From positions 1 to 53,698 of the forward strand of contig JBAPTR010000228.1 of assembly GCA_049282265.1 (NCBI GenBank): a stretch of DNA of 53,698 nt, written 5' to 3'. This DNA is from CAYUCJ01 sp049282265. GTDB lineage: Bacteria; Desulfobacterota; DSM-4660; Desulfatiglandales; Desulfatiglandaceae. The notes beneath the pieces are model-generated. The model was not told the DNA's origin and searched no databases. It worked only from the letters and a program-made list of their open reading frames with translations. A program made the translations under genes and the position numbers. Below are positions 16,095 through 23,760 of this stretch, one piece after another. Position 1 is the stretch's first letter, and the number at the start of each line of letters is the position of its first letter.

Positions 16095-16233
16095 AAAGCC
16101 TAGGTGCAAAGCAAGATAACTTTTTGAATTTGAAGATATTTCTAGATGGAAAAAGTTTTCCAGGAAATCGGGGGCCAGGTCCAAGATTTCCTGGCGGTCG
16201 TACCAATTTGTCCTAATCGTAAAAGGAGGAGCA

Positions 16234-16590
16234 ATGGGAAAGTTTCTGTTCGTATTGACCAGAGGCCTTGAGGACCCCACCCGCGTGACCAGGTGTCTGC
16301 AGCTTGCCAAGGTGGCAAAAGAACAGGGAAATGAAGTACACCTTTTCCTGACTGATGACGCAGTGGTGCTGGCGAAACCGAGGATGGCGGATATTGTGAA
16401 GGCACCGACAGGCGATGGGGCCAAGGACTATTTTGACTATATCCTGGAGCAACAAGTCCCCATTTACGTCTGAATTCCCTGTGCCAAGAATCGCCAGGTT
16501 GGCGAGCAGGACATTGTCAAGACTGCGCAATTTGCAGGCGCACCCAAGTTGATCTCCCTGTCGGAAGGTTCGACGGTATTCACGTTCTGA
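16234..16590 (+). CDS. DsrE-fold selenoprotein with U-x-x-C motif
   Basis: Translation from ATG 16234 meets UGA at 16471-16473 and the frame then continues with family-like sequence to a UGA at 16588. Reading the first UGA as selenocysteine (U80) gives a 118-residue DsrE/DsrF-like protein: MGKFLFVLTRGLEDPTRVTR, HLFLTDDAVVLAK, then PIYVUIPCAKNRQ. The U80-I-P-C83 motif is a thiol-redox-type UxxC where relatives have Cys. A hairpin suited to SECIS follows at 16491. AAAGGAGGAG precedes the start. DsrE-fold proteins act in sulfur transfer or thiol redox chemistry; DsrE-like selenoproteins have been reported in sulfate reducers. It is just downstream of the ORP-like cluster but behind its terminator. 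Confidence 0.85.
16491..16505 (+). promoter_or_regulatory. SECIS hairpin of the DsrE-like selenoprotein
   Basis: TCGCC-AGGTT-GGCGA, loop beginning 22 bases after the UGA. It lies inside the coding region, as bacterial SECIS elements do, and the loop contains GGU like that of E. coli fdhF. Confidence 0.65.
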
Positions 16591-16611
16591 TTTTTCCGAT
16601 CAGACAAACTA

Positions 16612-16764
16612 GATGACTTCGCAAAAAGTCATCAACGTGCCCATGGAGGGGCACGCAAATCAATGGGTTGTTTTGTAACTCGTTGATTTGTAAGGAAACC
16701 GAAAATCACACTTTTCGGTTTCCGTTGGTAAAAAGTCCACGGACGGACTTCCAACGAAGTCGTG
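16612..16764. repeat. Run of five consecutive hairpins
   Basis: Five stem-loops follow one another with almost no gap: GATGACTT/AAGTCATC (16612-16633); CGTGCC/GGCACG (about 16636-16655); CAAATCAA/TTGATTTG (16656-16690); a perfect 12-base stem GGAAACCGAAAA/TTTTCGGTTTCC (16694-16723); and nested GTTGG..AAGTCC / GGACTT..CCAAC (about 16724-16760). The third is one copy of a hairpin family also found at 17895 and 33877. No ORF is supported here. The rest of the gap to 16940 (about 180 bases) shows nothing I can name. Confidence 0.7.
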
Positions 16765-16942
16765 GCCTCGTTGAGCAGGCAAACGGCATATTCCAGAAGC
16801 TACGCTCCCTCCGTCGTCCATGACTCCGGTCGCTGCGGATTTCGGCCCTTCCACTGTCCTGTTCCAGGGCCGAAATGACGCCGCTTCAGAAACATCCCGT
16901 TCACCTGCTCTTCATAGCGAGTCATTTTATTTACTACAGCCA

Positions 16943-17138
16943 GGAGCCGGGCGTGAGACTCTTTTTCAGACCCTTTCTCATAGTGCACTTGGCAACCAAC
17001 GCCGATATGGACGACTATTTGGGGTTTACGTCTCCAAACCCCACGCGCTTCTATGAATTTACGCTAAACCCCAAATAGTCGTCCATTCCCTCCGAAGTGT
17101 TTAGAAAGGGTCTGAAAAAGAGTGTCAGGTTCGGCTCA
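16943..17138 (-). repeat. Double-hairpin palindromic repeat, copy A
   Basis: Outer arms 16958-16978 and 17103-17123 are perfectly complementary (21 bp). Inner arms 17007-17028 and 17065-17086 are also perfectly complementary (22 bp; core ACTATTTGGGG). The central loop is 36 bases and the internal loops are unequal (28 and 16 bases). The marker TAGTGCACTTGG lies on the left, so this copy is in the opposite orientation to B, C and D. It sits between two convergent genes. Five copies occur in the window. Confidence 0.85.
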
Positions 17139-17247
17139 ACTTCGTTGCTCATAGGCTGCCGCTTGTAGTATAAATTAGCTTTTTACGATTCCATCAAGAT
17201 TGGAATAACCGCAATATCGGGATGGAAGGCAGGGTTCCTTGAAACCA

Positions 17248-17778
17248 TCAATTAAGATCTATCCCGAAAATACGATCAAAGGTGGCCTTGTAGGTCTGTA
17301 ATGCACGCTCCCCGAAACAGACGAAGACCACCTGCTCAAGGGTCTTGTCCTTTTCCAGGAAGGCTTTGGTTTCTCTCATGGCGATATCCGTCGCTCTTTC
17401 CAGGGGGAACCCATAGGCCCCTGTACTGATGGACGGGAAGGCGACCGATTTGGCGCCCAGGTCCACGGCCGCCTTCAAGCTGTTCCTGTAGCAAGCGGCG
17501 AGCAGCTGTTCCTCGTTTTTCCTCCCGCCCCTCCAGACGGGCCCCACCGTGTGGATCACCCATTTTGCGGGAAGCCTGTATCCCTTGCTCACGCGCGCCT
17601 CTCCCGTGGGGCAGCCATTGATCCGGCGTGTCTCTTCCAGGAGTTCCGGTCCGGCCGCCCTGTGGATGGCCCCGTCAACACCACCGCCTCCCAGAAGGGA
17701 ATTGTTAGCCGCGTTCACGATGGCCTCCACCTCCTGTTTGGTGATATCTCCTTGAGTGATCCTGATTCGCTTTGTCAT
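17248..17778 (-). CDS. Macro-domain O-acetyl-ADP-ribose deacetylase-like protein
   Basis: A 176-residue stand-alone macro domain of the YmdB type. Key signatures are the ADP-ribose loop VNAANNSLLGGGGVDGAIH (about 21-39), AKWVIHTVGPVW, and the phosphate loop PSISTGAYGFPLE. These proteins remove acetyl from O-acetyl-ADP-ribose or ADP-ribose from acidic residues, in the cytoplasm. It starts at ATG 17778 with GGAGGTGAG before it. It stands alone on the minus strand inside the repeat island. An unrecognised open frame overlaps its start and runs upstream on the same strand. Confidence 0.93.
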   Translation of the reverse strand: MTKRIRITQGDITKQEVEAIVNAANNSLLGGGGVDGAIHRAAGPELLEETRRINGCPTGEARVSKGYRLPAKWVIHTVGPVWRGGRKNEEQLLAACYRNSLKAAVDLGAKSVAFPSISTGAYGFPLERATDIAMRETKAFLEKDKTLEQVVFVCFGERALQTYKATFDRIFGIDLN

Positions 17779-17894
17779 CTCTCACCTCCTGTTTTGCCCA
17801 GTTCTCCGACTTCCCGAGCCCCGCAGCCAGGCCCAGATAGAATTCCCTGATGCGTTTCTCAAAGGTCTTTCTGCCCTTCGTGCCTATGGATAGT

Positions 17895-17936
17895 CACGCA
17901 AATCAATGGGGAGCAACGCAACCCGTTGATTTGTAA
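17895..17936. repeat. CACGCAAATCAA hairpin repeat, copy 2
   Basis: CACGCAAATCAATGGG and CCCGTTGATTTGTAA form a 12-bp stem with one G-T pair around an 11-base loop. The same arms with different loops occur at 16652 and 33877. Confidence 0.7.
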
Positions 17937-17942
17937 TCAAAC

Positions 17943-17975
17943 TTGATTTTATGGATCGTGTCACATACTATGTGA
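17943..17975 (+). promoter_or_regulatory. Promoter with overlapping operator before the sensor kinase
   Basis: TTGATT (17943-17948), 17-base spacer, TACTAT (17966-17971). A perfect palindrome TCACATA-C-TATGTGA (17961-17975) covers the -10 element, so a dimeric repressor bound there would block transcription. Start codon at 18048. Confidence 0.55.
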
Positions 17976-18047
17976 GATAGATTCTTATTCAAAATAACCG
18001 CTATTTGTCAAACGGCTTTTTGTCCCTTTCTCAGACAGGAGGACGCC

Positions 18048-19487
18048 ATGAATATTGCAATTGTTGGCGCAGGTACCAGGTGCCAAGTCTTAATGAAGAC
18101 CCTGAAATCGCATTCGTTTAGGGAACTGAAACCCAGGATAGTGGCTGTTGTGGACGAACGGGAGGATGCAATCTGTATAGAACAGGCCAGGCAGGACGGC
18201 ATCTTCATCACAAAGGATTACAATGATCTGTTTAACAGAGATAATATTGATCTCATCATTGAGCTGACCGGAAGGCAGGAAGTCTTCTATGACATCCTCC
18301 GCAAGAAAAGGAAAACAGTAAGGGCCTTTGATAACAAAACCGCCCAGCTCTTCTGGGAGCTGAGCAGGATTTCGGTCCTTCAAGAAAAGACCAATGAGGA
18401 ACTTGAAAAGACCAGAAGCTTGTACCATGTAGTTATGAACGAGCTTTTGGAAGAAGACGTGATGATCATCAGTCCCAGCTACCAGATTATTGACGTAAAT
18501 GAGACCCTGGCAAAAAAGCTTGGGCTTGAGCCGAGAGACCTGATCGGCCGTTATTGCTATGAGGTCTCACATAATCAAGACGTGCCCTGCGAAGGAAAAG
18601 AGCATCCCTGCCCCCTGGCCCAAACCCTGGAGACGAAAAAATCTTCCAAGACCACCCATATTCACCACGACTCAGACAATAAGGAACTCCACTATTCCAT
18701 CTCATGTTACCCTATTCTTGAAGATGGAAAAATTGCCGGGGTGCTGGAGATATCAAGAGATATCACAAGAGACATCGACATCCAAAAGATCATGATGCAG
18801 CAGGAAAAGCTGGCTTCCATCGGCCAACTCGCGGCGGGTGTCGCCCATGAAATTAACAACCCCATGACCACTATCCTGACAACCGCCATGCTGATGCAGG
18901 AAGATATGGCTCCGGAAGACCCGAATTATGGGGAATTGAAAACGATCGCAGATGAGACCCTGCGCTGCCGCAAGATCGTAAACAGTCTCCTCAGCTTCGC
19001 CCGTCAGACAAAGCCCCAAAAGAAAGCGTCCGATTTGAACAACATTATCCTGGATGCGGTGGCACTGACCAGAAAGCAGGCCGCCTTTAAGGATGTCTCT
19101 CTGAATCACGATTTGGCCCGGAATATCCCAAAGTTACGGGTGGACAAAGACCAGATGCAGCAGGCCTTCATCAATCTTGCGTTGAATGCCATTGAAGCCA
19201 CGGACCCGGGAGGGGAAGTCACCTTTTTATCCAGGATCGTGGAAGAGGATAAGGTGGTTTCTATCTCCATCAGCGACACCGGGAAGGGCATTCACGAAAA
19301 AGATCTCGGACGAATCTTCGAACCTTTTTTTACAACAAAGGAAAACGGTACAGGACTTGGAATGGCCATAACCCACGGTCTTGTGGAACAGAACGGCGGA
19401 ACCCTTTCGGTAAAATCCAAATTGGGGGAGGGAACAACTTTCGAGATAAGACTCCACCTTGAAAACAGCGAAAGGGACGTCCACTGA
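18048..19487 (+). CDS. Sensor histidine kinase with N-terminal Rossmann-like and PAS domains
   Basis: A 479-residue soluble kinase. Residues 1-110 resemble an NAD(P)-binding oxidoreductase domain (MNIAIVGAGTRCQVLMKTL; VDEREDAICIE; IDLIIELTG). A short coiled coil leads to a PAS domain (about 130-250) with clustered cysteines (CYEVSHNQDVPCEGKEHPC). Then come the H box with His267 (AAGVAHEINNPMTTIL), the N box, GKGIHEKDLGRIFEPFF and GTGLGMAITHG. There is no membrane segment. The Rossmann part could bind NAD(H), and the Cys-rich PAS a cluster, so redox sensing is a reasonable inference. The cognate regulator starts two bases later. The AGGAGG ribosome site is good. Confidence 0.92.
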   Translation: MNIAIVGAGTRCQVLMKTLKSHSFRELKPRIVAVVDEREDAICIEQARQDGIFITKDYNDLFNRDNIDLIIELTGRQEVFYDILRKKRKTVRAFDNKTAQLFWELSRISVLQEKTNEELEKTRSLYHVVMNELLEEDVMIISPSYQIIDVNETLAKKLGLEPRDLIGRYCYEVSHNQDVPCEGKEHPCPLAQTLETKKSSKTTHIHHDSDNKELHYSISCYPILEDGKIAGVLEISRDITRDIDIQKIMMQQEKLASIGQLAAGVAHEINNPMTTILTTAMLMQEDMAPEDPNYGELKTIADETLRCRKIVNSLLSFARQTKPQKKASDLNNIILDAVALTRKQAAFKDVSLNHDLARNIPKLRVDKDQMQQAFINLALNAIEATDPGGEVTFLSRIVEEDKVVSISISDTGKGIHEKDLGRIFEPFFTTKENGTGLGMAITHGLVEQNGGTLSVKSKLGEGTTFEIRLHLENSERDVH

Positions 19488-19488
19488 C

Positions 19489-20889
19489 ATGCACAAGATC
19501 CTGATCATCGATGATGAGGAGAATATCTGTCAGAGTTGTCTGAAGATATTATCCAAAATGGGGTGGCATGCCGAGTACGCTGTGACCGGTTATGATGCCC
19601 TGAAACTCTTGGAGAAAGAGCCATTTGAGGTAGTGATCACCGATTTGAAGATGAGCAGCATGGGAGGCATGGAAGTTTTGAGTAGGGTAAAAGACCTGTC
19701 TCCCGACACGATGGTCATCGTCATAACCGGATATGCCACGGTCTCTTCAGCGGTTGAAGTCATGAAAATGGGCGCCCTGGATTACCTTCCAAAGCCCTTT
19801 ACACCAGATGAGTTGCGGGCAGTGGTCCGCAACGCCCTCCTGGAAAGAGATCTCCGAATTCAGAACAGACACCTCCGGGAATCCCGGAAAAAAGAAGCGA
19901 CGTTGTCCCATCAACTGATCGGGGAAAGCCCTCAGATAAAGACCGTCATCAATATGATCAAAAAGGTGGCGCCCACGGATTCGACCGTCCTGATCTACGG
20001 GGAGAGCGGCACGGGCAAGGAACTGATTTCAAGGGCCATACATGCCAACGGCATGCGGAAAGAAAAGGTATTCTTTGCTGTTGATTGCGGAACACTTTCG
20101 GGCAACCTCTTGGAAAGTGAACTGTTCGGCTATCGAAAAGGGGCATTTACAGGTGCTCATGAGAATAAGAAAGGAATCTTCGAAATAGCAGACGGGGGGA
20201 CTGTCTTCCTGGATGAGATAAGCAATCTGAGCCCTGATGTGCAAGGCAAGCTCCTTCGCTTTCTCGAGACGCAGGAGTTCATCCCGCTTGGCGCCACGTC
20301 TCTCGTTAAAGTAGACCTTCGCCTGATTCTGGCCACCAACCGGGATCTCAAAGAGATGGTACATGAGGGTACATTCAGGGAAGATTTCTACTACCGCATC
20401 TTTGTCTATCCCATCATGATCCCTCCGCTGAGAGAACGTACAGTGGACATCCTGCCCATAGCCTATCATTTCCTGGAACAATTCAGGCAGGCTATGGGAA
20501 AGCACCTCACAGGGTTTGATGAAGACGCGGTGAGAAGGCTTATGGGATATGATTGGCCCGGCAACGCCAGACAGCTCCGCAATGTCATTGAGAGAGCCGT
20601 GATCTTGTGTGAAGGGGACGTCATCACCCCAAAAGACCTGCCTCTTGGGGGTGATACTGATGAATTGATGGAGCAGGTGCCTTCCACCAACGAAGAGCTG
20701 AAAGAGCTCAAAAAGACAATAAGGCGTAAGGCCGTGAATAAGCTTGAAAGAGACTTTGTCTTGAATGCTCTTACAAAAAACGAATGGAATGTAACCAGGG
20801 CTGCAGCCAGGGTGGGCCTGCAGAGAACAAATTTCCAGAATCTCATGAAAAAATACGGGATCAAACGTCCAGTCGCCGGTCGATCCTAG
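19489..20889 (+). CDS. NtrC-type response regulator (receiver / AAA+ / Fis)
   Basis: A 466-residue regulator. The receiver domain (1-120) has D8, D9, phospho-acceptor D52 (VVITDLKM), and the KP pair. The AAA+ domain has YGESGTGKE (about 170-178), the intact sigma-54 contact loop GAFTGA (about 218-223) and FLDEIS. The C-terminal Fis-type helix-turn-helix is WNVTRAAARVGLQRTNFQNL. ATG 19489 follows the kinase stop by one base; the open frame extends back into the kinase gene but without need. It should be phosphorylated by the kinase upstream and activate sigma-54 promoters; the nearest candidate is at 21178. Confidence 0.95.
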   Translation: MHKILIIDDEENICQSCLKILSKMGWHAEYAVTGYDALKLLEKEPFEVVITDLKMSSMGGMEVLSRVKDLSPDTMVIVITGYATVSSAVEVMKMGALDYLPKPFTPDELRAVVRNALLERDLRIQNRHLRESRKKEATLSHQLIGESPQIKTVINMIKKVAPTDSTVLIYGESGTGKELISRAIHANGMRKEKVFFAVDCGTLSGNLLESELFGYRKGAFTGAHENKKGIFEIADGGTVFLDEISNLSPDVQGKLLRFLETQEFIPLGATSLVKVDLRLILATNRDLKEMVHEGTFREDFYYRIFVYPIMIPPLRERTVDILPIAYHFLEQFRQAMGKHLTGFDEDAVRRLMGYDWPGNARQLRNVIERAVILCEGDVITPKDLPLGGDTDELMEQVPSTNEELKELKKTIRRKAVNKLERDFVLNALTKNEWNVTRAAARVGLQRTNFQNLMKKYGIKRPVAGRS

Positions 20890-21085
20890 CCCGATATACA
20901 GTGTATTTTGTTTTCATACACTCGGAGAAAATCACCGTAAATTAAGAAAATGCCCATCATCAACACCCGCCATTTTCTGCAAATAAATGCTTTTCAACCC
21001 CTATCTCAATAGGTTATCTGATCTTTCCCCGGGCATGCACATCCATTTGTCCGAGAAGACGCTACCCGGCAGGTTTCAATGATAA

Positions 21086-21106
21086 CTGTATATATACTTT
21101 ATACAG
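21086..21106 (+). promoter_or_regulatory. Candidate enhancer site before the double-receiver gene
   Basis: A perfect inverted repeat CTGTATA-N7-TATACAG, centred about 85 bases before the -24 GG at 21181. The NtrC-type regulator encoded just upstream is the likely binder. Confidence 0.45.
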
Positions 21107-21177
21107 CTATAGTTTTCAGAGAATTTGATTTCATTTTTTAGTCTTCAATATCAATTGGTTAGGTTATTTCAAGCCCT

Positions 21178-21195
21178 TTCGGCATACTTCATGCT
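21178..21195 (+). promoter_or_regulatory. Possible sigma-54 promoter of the double-receiver gene
   Basis: CGGCAT-acttc-ATGCT keeps the invariant GG-N10-GC (21181-21194) but is weaker than the consensus elsewhere. The rest of the 385-base gap 20890-21273 is AT-rich with no ORF I would support. Confidence 0.4.
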
Positions 21196-21273
21196 ATTAA
21201 GAGGGCAAAGACATCGAGAAGACGCTGAACCGAAGGGCATGTACCAAGAATATAAAAGGGGAGGATGGACAAG

Positions 21274-22920
21274 ATGGCAAAAGCAGCGAGGATTCTGGTC
21301 GTGGATGACGAAAAGGCAATCTGTCAGAATGTGGAAAAGATCTTGAAAAAAAACGACTTTGAAGTGGTTAAGGCCATGAACGCAAAAGATGCATTGGAAA
21401 AGATGACCAACGAATCTTTTTCGTTGCTCATTTCCGATATTGTCATGCCTGAAACAAATGGGCTCGAATTGTTGAAAATGGTCAAAAAACAGTGGCCCCT
21501 TACAAAAGTCCTGATGATGACGGCATACGCCTCCATAGACACTGCTGTAAAGGCGATCAGGCTTGGGGCGCTGGATTACGTGCCAAAACCGTTTACCCCG
21601 GATGAATTGCGTTCAACGGTGGACCGTGCCTTGAGCGGTGAACTCAAAGAGGCTGATTCAACGGAGAAAGAGAGAGGATATATAGAAACTGTTGACGTGG
21701 ATATTCCATTTGATAGAGAGGCGGTGGCGGAAACGGCAGGTGAGGCCTATGCCAGGACCCTTGGACCGTCGGACATGCCCGTCGTAGAGGCCCCTGCCCC
21801 TGAGACCCTTGAAAATTATTGTCTGGTGGGTGAACGTGTGTGTGAAATATTCAAGAAACTGGGCACCACGTGCAAAGGGGGCGTTAAGACCAGCGAGTGC
21901 CCGCAGAATAAGGCAAAGGCCAGAAAGGCGGCCGGCAAACAAAAGGGCTTTGATGCAAAGACCTTTATCGGAATCGATGAACCGTTCAGCTACAAGGAAG
22001 TGGCCTCGCTGACAGGTCCTGAATATATCCGCAACCTGCAACAAGATGGCTTTTCCTATGTCCCTTACGAGGCGTTGAAAGAGCGCGTGGCAGCAATGAT
22101 GGAGGAAAGGAGGACCATCGATAAGGACATTCCATTCGATAGAGAGGCTGTGGCCAAGACGGCCGGTGAGGCCTATGCCGAGACCATCGGCCCTTCGGAC
22201 CTACCTGCTGCGGTCTCTCCTGCCCCCGAGACCCTGGAAAATTACTGCCTGGTGGGTGAACGTGTGTGTGAAATCTTCAAAAAACTAGGCGCCACCTGCA
22301 AGGGTGGTGTGAAAACCAGCGAGTGCCCGCAGAATAAGGCAAAAGCAAGAAAGGCCGCCGGCAAACAAAAGGGCTTTGATGCAAAAACCTTTATTGGAAT
22401 CGATCAGCCATTCAACTACGATGAGGTGGCAAGCGTCACCGGTCCCGGCTATGTTTCAAACCTGCATTTTGAAGGGACCATGTCCGTCCCCTATGAAGAA
22501 CTGAGAGAGAATGTGGCGAAACTCTTGAAGGGAAAAGAACAAGCTACGGAATTTGTCAATGATGTGCTGGTCATCGACGATGAGGTGGCTGTTAACAACA
22601 ATATCAGAAAGATTCTCTCCAAAAAGGGATTTGAAGTTGATCAGGCCACCACCAGAGAGGAAGCACTCGAAAAGATCGCGCAAAATGCCTATCGCCTCGT
22701 TCTCCTGGATCTCAAGATCCCCGGTGTGAAAGGCCTCGAGCTGCTGAGGGCCGTCCGCGACACCAGACCCGAGGCCATGGTTATCATTATAACCGGGTAT
22801 GCCAGCATTGAAACGGCCGTGGAGACGGCAAGACTTGGTGCGGTGGATTATCTGCCCAAACCCTTTACGCCGGCCGAGGTCCGGGATATGGCCGAAAATG
22901 CACTCCGCCTTGCGGCGTAA
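21274..22920 (+). CDS. Double-receiver protein with two copies of an unknown Cys-containing domain
   Basis: A 548-residue protein with the order receiver, unknown domain, unknown domain, receiver. Receiver 1 (1-125) has D11, D12 and acceptor D55; receiver 2 (about 428-548) has acceptor D479; both end with the usual YVPKPFTP or YLPKPFTP. Between them a domain of about 135 residues occurs twice with a 142-residue period (starting at 143 and 285). Each copy begins DIPFDREAVA, contains NYCLVGERVCEIFKKLG and CKGGVKTSECPQ (four Cys), and ends in PYE.L. I do not know this domain. No DNA-binding or enzymatic output domain is visible. ATG 21274 suits the GGGGAGG ribosome site better than ATG 21265. 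It lies between the two-component genes and the Hdr-Flx operon. Confidence 0.85.
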   Translation: MAKAARILVVDDEKAICQNVEKILKKNDFEVVKAMNAKDALEKMTNESFSLLISDIVMPETNGLELLKMVKKQWPLTKVLMMTAYASIDTAVKAIRLGALDYVPKPFTPDELRSTVDRALSGELKEADSTEKERGYIETVDVDIPFDREAVAETAGEAYARTLGPSDMPVVEAPAPETLENYCLVGERVCEIFKKLGTTCKGGVKTSECPQNKAKARKAAGKQKGFDAKTFIGIDEPFSYKEVASLTGPEYIRNLQQDGFSYVPYEALKERVAAMMEERRTIDKDIPFDREAVAKTAGEAYAETIGPSDLPAAVSPAPETLENYCLVGERVCEIFKKLGATCKGGVKTSECPQNKAKARKAAGKQKGFDAKTFIGIDQPFNYDEVASVTGPGYVSNLHFEGTMSVPYEELRENVAKLLKGKEQATEFVNDVLVIDDEVAVNNNIRKILSKKGFEVDQATTREEALEKIAQNAYRLVLLDLKIPGVKGLELLRAVRDTRPEAMVIIITGYASIETAVETARLGAVDYLPKPFTPAEVRDMAENALRLAA

Positions 22921-22965
22921 TATGCTTCCCTGGATTTATTGCTCAAGTGGGCAATAAGGGCAAAG

Positions 22966-23006
22966 AATCCCCCATCCGGAACCAGGGTGGGGGATTTTTT
23001 ATTTTC
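22966..23006 (+). terminator. Strong rho-independent terminator
   Basis: ATCCCCCA / TGGGGGAT stem with a loop of about 13 bases followed by six or more T. It separates the double-receiver gene from the Hdr-Flx operon. The following 240 bases are AT-rich and hold no ORF. Confidence 0.85.
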
Positions 23007-23242
23007 CTCACATTCCTATCAAGTTCAACCCTTATTCCGTTTGAATATTTTTATATATAGACAATATTTTAGCTATATACCTGGGCGAGTCTAAAGAAAA
23101 CATCTCGCGGTCCTTAGTGAAGGTGCACGGCCCAACTATATGTTTTTTATATGGTTTTGTTTGTACGACCCTGCTTAAGGTGACATCTGTCGCCTGCACT
23201 CTTCATTCTATTGCCCTCTTGGAACGTACACATATATTTTGG

Positions 23243-23270
23243 TTGACAAATTCCCGAGCGAGGATATAAA
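23243..23270 (+). promoter_or_regulatory. Sigma-70-type promoter of the Hdr-Flx operon
   Basis: TTGACA (23243-23248), 16-base spacer, TATAAA (23265-23270). The first gene starts at 23336 with AAGGAG before it. AT-rich inverted repeats (TATATAG...CTATATA near 23055) lie further upstream. Confidence 0.7.
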
Positions 23271-23335
23271 AATGGCAGACCAATGAGAAATTTTTCTCAA
23301 GGGTCGAAGAAGTTAAATCTACAAGGAGAAATGCC

Positions 23336-23725
23336 ATGAGCGAAGCTGTGAAAGGATCGGTTTTGGTCGTAGGTGCCGGTATTGCCGGCATGCAGTCCGC
23401 GCTCGATCTAGCCAACTCCGGCTACTATGTTTACCTGCTAGAAAAGACCCCTTCCATTGGCGGAGTCATGTCCCAACTGGACAAGACTTTTCCCACCAAT
23501 GACTGCGCCATGTGAATTATCTCGCCTAAACTGGTCGAGGTCGGCCGGCATCTGAACATTGAACTTATCACTTACTCTGACCTTGAATCCGTTGAAGGTT
23601 CCGCAGGGAACTTCAAGGTGAAAATCCGGAAGCGGGCGCGAAGCGTGATTATGGATCTCTGCACCGGTTGCGGTCTGTGTGTCGAGAACTGTCCAGTGAC
23701 AAATCAGCTAACCCCCACCCATTAA
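23336..23725 (+). CDS. hdrA: HdrA N-terminal fragment, selenoprotein
   Basis: Reading the UGA at 23513-23515 as selenocysteine gives a 129-residue protein. It has an FAD-type GAGIAG (13-18), LEKTPSIGGVMSQLDKTFPT, then NDCAMU (U60) and SPKLVEVGRHLNIE, and finally one [4Fe-4S] motif CTGCGLCVENCP (C109-C119). Known HdrA selenoproteins have exactly CAMU here but run on for several hundred residues; this one stops at a TAA soon after the first cluster. The missing continuation is found inside the fusion gene at 26229. The AAGGAG site, strong promoter and SECIS hairpin argue that it is expressed, not a dead relic. It probably supplies the FAD and Sec-ligated cluster in trans. Confidence 0.85.
23531..23548 (+). 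promoter_or_regulatory. SECIS hairpin of the HdrA fragment
   Basis: CTGGTCG-AGGT-CGGCCGG, a seven-pair stem with two G-U pairs; the loop starts 22 bases after the UGA. Confidence 0.65.
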
Positions 23726-23760
23726 ACACGTTCCTAATAAATCACTGAGGAGTGGAGCCG

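Noticed and set aside
16471..16473. UGA as a true stop making the DsrE-like gene a pseudogene
   Set aside because: Family-like sequence continues in frame, a SECIS-type hairpin is correctly placed and selB is present.
16612..16764. CRISPR array
   Set aside because: The hairpins differ from one another, and there is no constant repeat-spacer period.
16943..17138. Copy A read as an oversized rho-independent terminator between convergent genes
   Set aside because: Other copies lie in divergent and same-direction gaps, and the outer stem is not followed by a T run.
21700..22530. The tandem duplication in the double-receiver gene as an assembly artefact
   Set aside because: The two copies differ at many synonymous and some amino-acid positions, so they are real and old.
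23513..23515. UGA in the HdrA fragment as a disabling mutation
   Set aside because: It falls exactly where other HdrA selenoproteins have Sec (CAMU), with a SECIS hairpin at 22 nt.
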